Part shown: piece by piece, positions 5,633-10,286 of the stretch
Layout of the letters: every line of letters starts with the position of its first letter
Numbering within the stretch: the first letter of the stretch is position 1
DNA from: JAZDKP01 sp043802925
GTDB lineage: Bacteria; Fibrobacterota; OXYB2-FULL-49-7; JAEUSG01
Direction: 5' to 3'
Assembly: GCA_043802925.1 (NCBI GenBank)
Contig: JAZDKP010000106.1
Coordinates: 1-10,286, forward strand
DNA: 10,286 nucleotides
Program-made: the position numbers and the translations under genes
The notes under the pieces: generated by a model
What the model was told of the DNA's origin: nothing
Databases searched by the model: none
The model's input: the letters and a program-made list of their open reading frames with translations, nothing else

Positions 5633-7081
5633 ATGCCGTCCAAAGTCCGAGTCCGAATCGCCCCCTCGCCCACCGGCGAGCCCCATGTGGGCACCGCCTA
5701 TATCGCGCTCTTCAACTACTGCTTCGCCAAATCGCAGGGCGGTGATTTCATCCTCCGCATCGAAGACACGGACCAGGCCCGTTCCTCCAAACAAAGCGAG
5801 ACCTCCATCTTCCAGGCCCTGCGCTGGCTTGGTTTTCAATGGGACGAAGGCCCGGACACGAGCGGCCCCTTTGGCCCCTACCGGCAGAGCGAACGCACCG
5901 GCATTTACAAAAAGCATGCGCAGGAGCTGGTGGGGAAAGGGGCGGCCTACCCCTGTTTCTGCACCCCGGTCCGGCTCGATGAGATACGGAAGAAACTTGC
6001 CGCTGAAAAGAAGAACCTGGGCTACGACGGCGCCTGCCGCGCAATTCCACACGAAGAGGCGAATCGTCGCATGGCCGCGGGCGAACCCCATGTGATACGG
6101 CTCAAAGTCAACCGCGACGGAGACGTCCGCACCTCCTTCTTTGACGAGATCCGCAAAAAAGAGGTCGAGTACTCCAACAACGAAATTGACGACCAGGTCC
6201 TGCTCAAGACGGACGGTTTCCCCACCTACCACCTGGCCAACGTGGTGGACGACCACCTCATGGGCATCACCCATGTCATCCGCGCCGAAGAATGGATCCC
6301 CTCCACGCCCAAGCATGTGCTTCTCTACCGCGCCTTTGGATGGGATGCGCCAAAATTTGCGCACGTTTCCCTCCTGCGCAATGCCGATAAATCCAAGGTC
6401 TCCAAACGCAAAAACCCGGTCTCGCTCAACTGGTTCCGCGCGGCCGGATACACGCGGGAAGCAATCATTAACTTCCTGGGACTTATGGGCTATTTTACCG
6501 GAAGCGAGGCTGAACGGTTCGGCCTGGACGAACTCATGCAGGGGTTCACACTTGATAAAATCTCCACTTCCGCCCCTATTTTTGACCTGGTCAAACTGCA
6601 GGTGCTGAACGAGGAATATATCCGCAAGTTTACGGCCGAGCAATATATCACTTACCTCAAAGAGACGGTGGACTTTGCGGCCCGCTACCTTGGGCCCGTG
6701 CTCCCGCATGTGCAGGAACGGCACAAAATAGGCCTTGGCTTCAACGTCTGGACCGACATGTTTTTCCGGGCAACCCTCGATTACACGGTGGAAGGCCTCG
6801 TGGGCAAAGGAATGGAGAAAAAACAGGCCGAGGAAGTACTGAAGAAAAGCGCTGTGGCACTCGAGGATTCAAAGGCGGGTACGCCTGCTGATTTTGAACA
6901 ACTACTCAGTAAGATCAAGGACGAGAGCGGTGCCAAGCCGGGTGCGGTACTGATGACGCTACGAGTCGCGATAACCGGGTCCTCAACTTCACTTCCACTG
7001 TACGAGGCCATGGCCATGCTCGGAAAAGACCGAACCGTCATCCGGCTCAAAGAAGCCAATGCATTTCTTCGCTCTCGCTGA
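5633..7081 (+). CDS. gltX: Glutamyl-tRNA synthetase
   Basis: Class I aminoacyl-tRNA synthetase that charges tRNA-Glu with glutamate in the cytoplasm. At 482 residues it is full length. The HIGH-type motif is HVGT (18-21) after APSPTGEP, and the KMSKS-type motif is KVSKR (255-259). LRIEDTDQAR (41-50) and the long conserved block DDQVLLKTDGFPTYHLANVV (186-205) are diagnostic. The zinc-type pattern of the E. coli enzyme, CxC-x24-CxH, is only three-quarters present: C108, C110 and C135 at exact spacing, but A137 replaces the histidine (H140 is nearby). The helical anticodon-binding half follows from about 330. A good Shine-Dalgarno supports the start. It lies 89 bp after the deacetylase, probably with its own promoter (the AT-rich patch near 5590-5605), and 14 nt before glnS. 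Confidence 0.96.
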   Translation: MPSKVRVRIAPSPTGEPHVGTAYIALFNYCFAKSQGGDFILRIEDTDQARSSKQSETSIFQALRWLGFQWDEGPDTSGPFGPYRQSERTGIYKKHAQELVGKGAAYPCFCTPVRLDEIRKKLAAEKKNLGYDGACRAIPHEEANRRMAAGEPHVIRLKVNRDGDVRTSFFDEIRKKEVEYSNNEIDDQVLLKTDGFPTYHLANVVDDHLMGITHVIRAEEWIPSTPKHVLLYRAFGWDAPKFAHVSLLRNADKSKVSKRKNPVSLNWFRAAGYTREAIINFLGLMGYFTGSEAERFGLDELMQGFTLDKISTSAPIFDLVKLQVLNEEYIRKFTAEQYITYLKETVDFAARYLGPVLPHVQERHKIGLGFNVWTDMFFRATLDYTVEGLVGKGMEKKQAEEVLKKSAVALEDSKAGTPADFEQLLSKIKDESGAKPGAVLMTLRVAITGSSTSLPLYEAMAMLGKDRTVIRLKEANAFLRSR

Positions 7082-7095
7082 AAAGGACACCCCCC

Positions 7096-8796
7096 ATGCC
7101 TGAAACGAATCTGCCCCCCGATGCCGCGCCTTCCAATTTCATCCGCGACTTTATTGCCCAAGACCTGGCAAACGGCCGTTTTGACCGTGTCCAGACGCGC
7201 TTCCCCCCGGAACCCAACGGCTACCTTCATATCGGGCACGCCAAGGCCATCTGCATTGATTTCGGGCTGGCCCGTGAATTCGGCGGCAAGTGCAACCTTC
7301 GCTTTGACGACACCAACCCGGCCAAAGAAGAGACGGAATATGTGGACGCCATCATGGAAGACATCCGGTGGCTTGGTTTCGACTGGGACGATCGTCTTTA
7401 TTACGCGTCCGATTATTTTGATAAAATCTACGCGTTTGCGATTGCACTGATAAAAAAAGGCAAGGCCTATGTGGATGACTCTGCGGTCGAACTCATTCGC
7501 GAAATGCGCGGCACCCTGACGCGGCCCGGCGTTGAAAGTCCTTACCGCAACCGGTCCGTTGAAGAGAACCTCGACCTGTTTGAGCGTATGCGCAAAGGGG
7601 AATTTCCGGACGGTTCGCGTGTGCTCCGCGCAAAAATCGATATGGCATCCAACAACATGAACTTCCGTGATCCCGTGATGTACCGCATCCTCCACACGCC
7701 GCATCACCGGACCGGCACGCAGTGGTGCCTCTATCCCATGTACGACTTTGCCCACGGCCAAAGCGACTCCATCGAGGGCATCACCCATTCGCTTTGCTCG
7801 CTTGAATACGAGGACCATCGACCGCTTTATGACTGGTACCTCGAAGCGCTCGGCATTTACAAGCCCCGCCAGATTGAGTTTGCGCGCCTCAACCTCACCC
7901 ACACGGTCATGAGCAAACGCCTGTTGCTGGAGCTTGTCAAGGGCGGCCATGTCTCGGGCTGGGACGACCCCCGCATGCCCACCCTCTGCGGCATGCGTCG
8001 CCGCGGGTACAGTGCGGCTGCCATCCGCACCTTCTGCGAACGGAGCGGCGTGGCCAAGCGCGACAGCATCTGCGACCTCGGCTTTCTTGAGTATTGCGTG
8101 CGCGAAGAGCTGAACAAGTGCGCGCCCCGGAGGATGGCCGTACTGCGGCCGCTTAAAGTGGTGCTGACCAACTATCCGGAAGGAACCTCCGAGGAACTCG
8201 ACGCGGTCAACAATCCCGAAGACCCGTCAACCGGCACTCGCAAGGTTCCTTTCTCCCGCGTCCTTTATATCGAACAGGAGGATTTCCGCGAGGTGCCGCC
8301 GCCCAAATACTTCCGGCTGACCCCGGGCCGCGAAGTGCGGCTGCGTTACGCTTATTTCATCAAATGCGAAAAGGTCATCAAGGATGAAAAGAGCGGTGAA
8401 ATCATTGAGCTGCACTGCACCTATGACCCGGCCACCCGGGGCGGTGATGCGCCGGACAACCGCAAAGTGAAAGCCACCCTCCACTGGGTGTCAGCCGCGC
8501 ACGCGCTTTCGGCCGAGGTACGGCTCTACGAGACATTATTTACAAAAGAAAACCCGGAGGATGTCCCGGAAGGACAGGACTACAAGGCCAACCTGAACCC
8601 GAAATCGCTGGAGATCCTGAAAGGATGCAAGGGGGAACCGGCGTTGGCCACTGCGACCCCGGGCAGTCGCTGGCAGTTTGAACGCATGGGCTATTTTAAC
8701 GCGGATCCGCTGGATTCAAAGCCGGGCCGCCTCGTGTTCAACCGGACGGTAACGCTGAAGGACGCCTGGGTAAAAATAGAAAAGAAATCGACATAG
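7096..8796 (+). CDS. glnS: Glutaminyl-tRNA synthetase
   Basis: Class I synthetase that charges tRNA-Gln directly with glutamine. The 566 residues align by eye with E. coli GlnS along the whole length: TRFPPEPNGYLHIGHAK with HIGH at 45-48, LRFDDTNPAKE (68-78), YPMYDFAH (213-220), the KMSKS-type VMSKR (271-275), then the two-barrel anticodon-binding domain with VRLRYAYFIK (414-423) and HWVSAAHAL (463-471), ending in FNRTVTLKDAW. AAAGGA (7082-7087) lies 8 nt before the ATG. The gene follows gltX by 14 nt and is almost certainly co-transcribed. GlnRS implies that tRNA-Gln need not be made through Glu-tRNA-Gln amidation, although some bacteria keep both routes. There is no space for a terminator before the convergent PHP gene. 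Confidence 0.97.
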   Translation: MPETNLPPDAAPSNFIRDFIAQDLANGRFDRVQTRFPPEPNGYLHIGHAKAICIDFGLAREFGGKCNLRFDDTNPAKEETEYVDAIMEDIRWLGFDWDDRLYYASDYFDKIYAFAIALIKKGKAYVDDSAVELIREMRGTLTRPGVESPYRNRSVEENLDLFERMRKGEFPDGSRVLRAKIDMASNNMNFRDPVMYRILHTPHHRTGTQWCLYPMYDFAHGQSDSIEGITHSLCSLEYEDHRPLYDWYLEALGIYKPRQIEFARLNLTHTVMSKRLLLELVKGGHVSGWDDPRMPTLCGMRRRGYSAAAIRTFCERSGVAKRDSICDLGFLEYCVREELNKCAPRRMAVLRPLKVVLTNYPEGTSEELDAVNNPEDPSTGTRKVPFSRVLYIEQEDFREVPPPKYFRLTPGREVRLRYAYFIKCEKVIKDEKSGEIIELHCTYDPATRGGDAPDNRKVKATLHWVSAAHALSAEVRLYETLFTKENPEDVPEGQDYKANLNPKSLEILKGCKGEPALATATPGSRWQFERMGYFNADPLDSKPGRLVFNRTVTLKDAWVKIEKKST

Positions 8797-8806
8797 CGCA
8801 CGAGGC

Positions 8807-9814
8807 CTACAGAAACAGAGGCTGGGTCCAGGCATAAAAAGCGCGGCGGACGCCATTGTGCGACCGGCAGTAGACAGCCCGGCCGCGCACATAGCTTCCA
8901 CACTCTTTCGGATCAAACTCCCCTTCCGGCCCCTCCACCCGTTTCACCAGCCGGCCGCCCTCGCCCACGAACTCGACGCGGAAACCCTCGCGGCCGGGGT
9001 AAACATCGTTCCCATGATGGCAGTCCTCCCGCAGGTTCTCTTCCGTGGCCGCAATGTCGATGGCCAACCTGCAGCCTCCCCGTTCCATTCGCGATTCCCG
9101 GAGCGCGACACCACTGCTGGCATAAAAATCGCCTGTCAAAAGCGCTTTTCCAAGTGCGGATGCGCTCAGCTCCGGCGCATGGACCATGACAAAGCCTCGG
9201 CCCGGGTTGCAGCATTGGGGGCCCTTCTTTTCATAGTGGTGCGTATCGTCCGCACCCACACCGTAGACGGTCTTTCCGCGCGACAGGAGGTCGTCCCAGA
9301 GGTCCTCCACCGGAGGAAGCGCTTTTTTGTCCGTTTCATTGCCCGAGGGAGTGAATCCGTAGTTATAAATATCATCCTCGTTGCCGTTGTAAATTTCAAG
9401 GAGGCACACCTCCGGTGCCGCGGCGATGTCGTCCGCGGTCGCGGTAAAGCGCCAGTTAGGGTGGTTGAGGATTGGAATTCCTCCCGCTTTGGCCGCACAG
9501 GCGGCATATTCTCGGACCAAGGCGTCCACGGGCAGCGTCCTGTCAACCGTGAAGATGTCCACAGGCCAACGGGAGTTGAAGCAAATGAAGTGAACGTGCT
9601 TTGCGCCGGACAATTCTTCCCCGGGAACGACCAGAAAGTCATGCCGGAGGTCTGCCATTTCCGGCAAATTACCGGCATGCGTATGGTAATTGTGCTCCGA
9701 AAGTACGATGAAATGGTAACCGTGATCGTGGTACCACCGTATCGCATCCGCCGGATATGCGTCCCCATCGCTGTTCATGGTATGGGTGTGCGTATTGCCT
9801 TTGTACCAGGCCAT
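8807..9814 (-). CDS. PHP-domain metallohydrolase (CehA/McbA-like)
   Basis: A predicted metal-dependent phosphoesterase or hydrolase of 335 residues. PHP motifs in order are NTHTHT with H9 and H11 then SDG (15-17), SEHN (39-42), GEE (65-67) near HVHF (73-76), NHPN (117-120) and GADDTHHY (187-194). Together they supply the histidines and acids of a multinuclear metal site. A C-terminal beta-rich domain (~240-335) ends in FYAWTQPLFL, a pattern of CehA/McbA-type proteins. Family members cleave phosphate esters or carbamate and amide bonds; the substrate here is unknown. No signal peptide is seen. The ATG at 9814 puts the HxH at residue 9, as expected; no Shine-Dalgarno is visible. It is convergent with glnS (stops 10 bp apart) and divergent from the NfnA-like gene. 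Confidence 0.85.
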   Translation of the reverse strand: MAWYKGNTHTHTMNSDGDAYPADAIRWYHDHGYHFIVLSEHNYHTHAGNLPEMADLRHDFLVVPGEELSGAKHVHFICFNSRWPVDIFTVDRTLPVDALVREYAACAAKAGGIPILNHPNWRFTATADDIAAAPEVCLLEIYNGNEDDIYNYGFTPSGNETDKKALPPVEDLWDDLLSRGKTVYGVGADDTHHYEKKGPQCCNPGRGFVMVHAPELSASALGKALLTGDFYASSGVALRESRMERGGCRLAIDIAATEENLREDCHHGNDVYPGREGFRVEFVGEGGRLVKRVEGPEGEFDPKECGSYVRGRAVYCRSHNGVRRAFYAWTQPLFL

Positions 9815-9886
9815 GCAATGAAAGATAATTAATCACCGTGACGTTTGACGCTCCTCTTGACCGTAATACGGCCTCGATTTTTCCGG

Positions 9887-9916
9887 TTGATCCCGCCTCC
9901 TGCCAGATTCTATTTT
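9887..9916 (+). promoter_or_regulatory. Weak candidate sigma-70 promoter for the NfnA-like gene
   Basis: TTGATC (9887-9892) and TATTTT (9911-9916) are 18 bp apart, each matching four of six consensus bases. Transcription would start only a few bases before the ATG at 9926, implying an almost leaderless mRNA, in keeping with the lack of a Shine-Dalgarno. The evidence is weak. Confidence 0.2.
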
Positions 9917-9925
9917 TTTTACACT

Positions 9926-10286
9926 ATGAATAAAATCCTGAAAAAAGAAATGCTTGCATCCAACATTGTCAAGTTGGTTGTAGCGGCGCCCGAAATCGCC
10001 AAAAAGCGCAAAGCCGGGCAGTTCATCATGCTGAAAATCGACGAGGAAGGCGAACGCATCCCGCTCACCATCGCGGACGCGGACCCGGTCCTGGGCAGCG
10101 TCACCCTCATCGCACAGGTGGTGGGCAAGACCACCTTGCAGTTGGCCGCGCTTTCCGAAGGAGACTCGGTCATGGATTTTGCCGGCCCTTTGGGCAAGCC
10201 CACGCACATCGAAAAGGCCGGCCATGTGGTTTGTGTGGGCGGCGGCATCGGCGTGGCGCCCATGCACCCCATGGCGCAGGCCTTCC
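9926..10286 (+). CDS. NfnA/SudB-type ferredoxin-NADP reductase alpha subunit, cut by window end
   Basis: The first 120 residues of an FAD- and NAD-binding reductase subunit, open at the right edge. RIPLT (44-48) is the FAD-binding RxPLT motif, GPLGKP (87-92) is conserved in the family, and VCVGGGIGVAPM (102-113) begins the nucleotide-binding domain. The sequence fits the small subunit of NfnAB/SudAB (often annotated sulfide/dihydroorotate dehydrogenase-like), which with a glutamate-synthase-like large subunit couples ferredoxin and NAD(P)H in anaerobes. Family members are about 280 residues, so more than half, including the expected [2Fe-2S] cysteines, lies beyond the window. The start MNKILKKEML is typical; no Shine-Dalgarno is visible. 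PyrK, the dihydroorotate dehydrogenase electron-transfer subunit, is the main alternative. Confidence 0.85.
   Translation, partial: MNKILKKEMLASNIVKLVVAAPEIAKKRKAGQFIMLKIDEEGERIPLTIADADPVLGSVTLIAQVVGKTTLQLAALSEGDSVMDFAGPLGKPTHIEKAGHVVCVGGGIGVAPMHPMAQAF

Noticed and set aside
6781..7950. Minus-strand open frame of 389 codons across the gltX-glnS junction
   Set aside because: It is a shadow of two certain synthetase genes and has no recognisable motifs or ribosome-binding site.
8858..9832. Long open frame on the plus strand (324 codons)
   Set aside because: It is antisense to the PHP gene, which has the full set of metal-binding motifs. The plus-strand translation looks like no known family.
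9845..9869. TTGACG with TAATAC as a promoter for the NfnA-like gene
   Set aside because: The spacing is only 13 bp, too short for a sigma-70 promoter.

Overview
The window reads as chromosomal DNA from an anaerobic or facultative bacterium with GC-rich genes. The glutamyl-tRNA synthetase has the 'PHVGTAY' form of the HIGH region, which from memory is shared by chlamydial and some gammaproteobacterial enzymes. Glutaminyl-tRNA synthetase is also present, and the right edge carries the start of an NfnA/SudB-type flavoprotein typical of anaerobic redox metabolism. A PVC-superphylum or Omnitrophota-like lineage is my best guess, but this is a weak inference and no rRNA or other taxonomic marker is present.

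Layout. Positions 1-637 are a strongly AT-rich, apparently non-coding control region, very unlike the GC-rich genes that follow. It holds three copies of a dyad AGAAC-N5-GTTCT, a well-spaced sigma-54-type promoter (TGGCAT-N5-TTGCA) and a long imperfect hairpin just ahead of the first gene. From 638 to 5543 five plus-strand genes are packed head to tail: a KamA-family lysine 2,3-aminomutase, two different ATP-grasp (D-Ala-D-Ala ligase-like) ligases, a TIM-barrel amidohydrolase and a PIG-L/LmbE-type deacetylase. After an 89-bp gap, gltX and glnS follow as a second tandem (5633-8796). A PHP-domain metallohydrolase lies on the minus strand (8807-9814), converging on glnS with only 10 bp between the stops. 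A divergent gap of about 110 bp leads to the truncated NfnA/SudB gene (9926 to the window end).

How the genes may work together. The five-gene cluster looks like a small biosynthetic or modification pathway. KamA has the radical-SAM cysteines, the PLP lysine and both aspartates that bind the side-chain amine of lysine, so beta-lysine is its most likely product. Two carboxylate-amine ligases could join beta-lysine to a partner, and two metal hydrolases could trim or deacylate the product. The usual partner for making the osmolyte N-acetyl-beta-lysine (AblB) is not in the window, and neither is the EF-P modification partner EpmA. I do not recognise this five-gene combination as a characterised pathway; it is the most interesting candidate here. 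The sigma-54 promoter with upstream dyads suggests that it is switched on by a dedicated activator. The tRNA synthetases, PHP protein and NfnA look like ordinary chromosomal neighbours.
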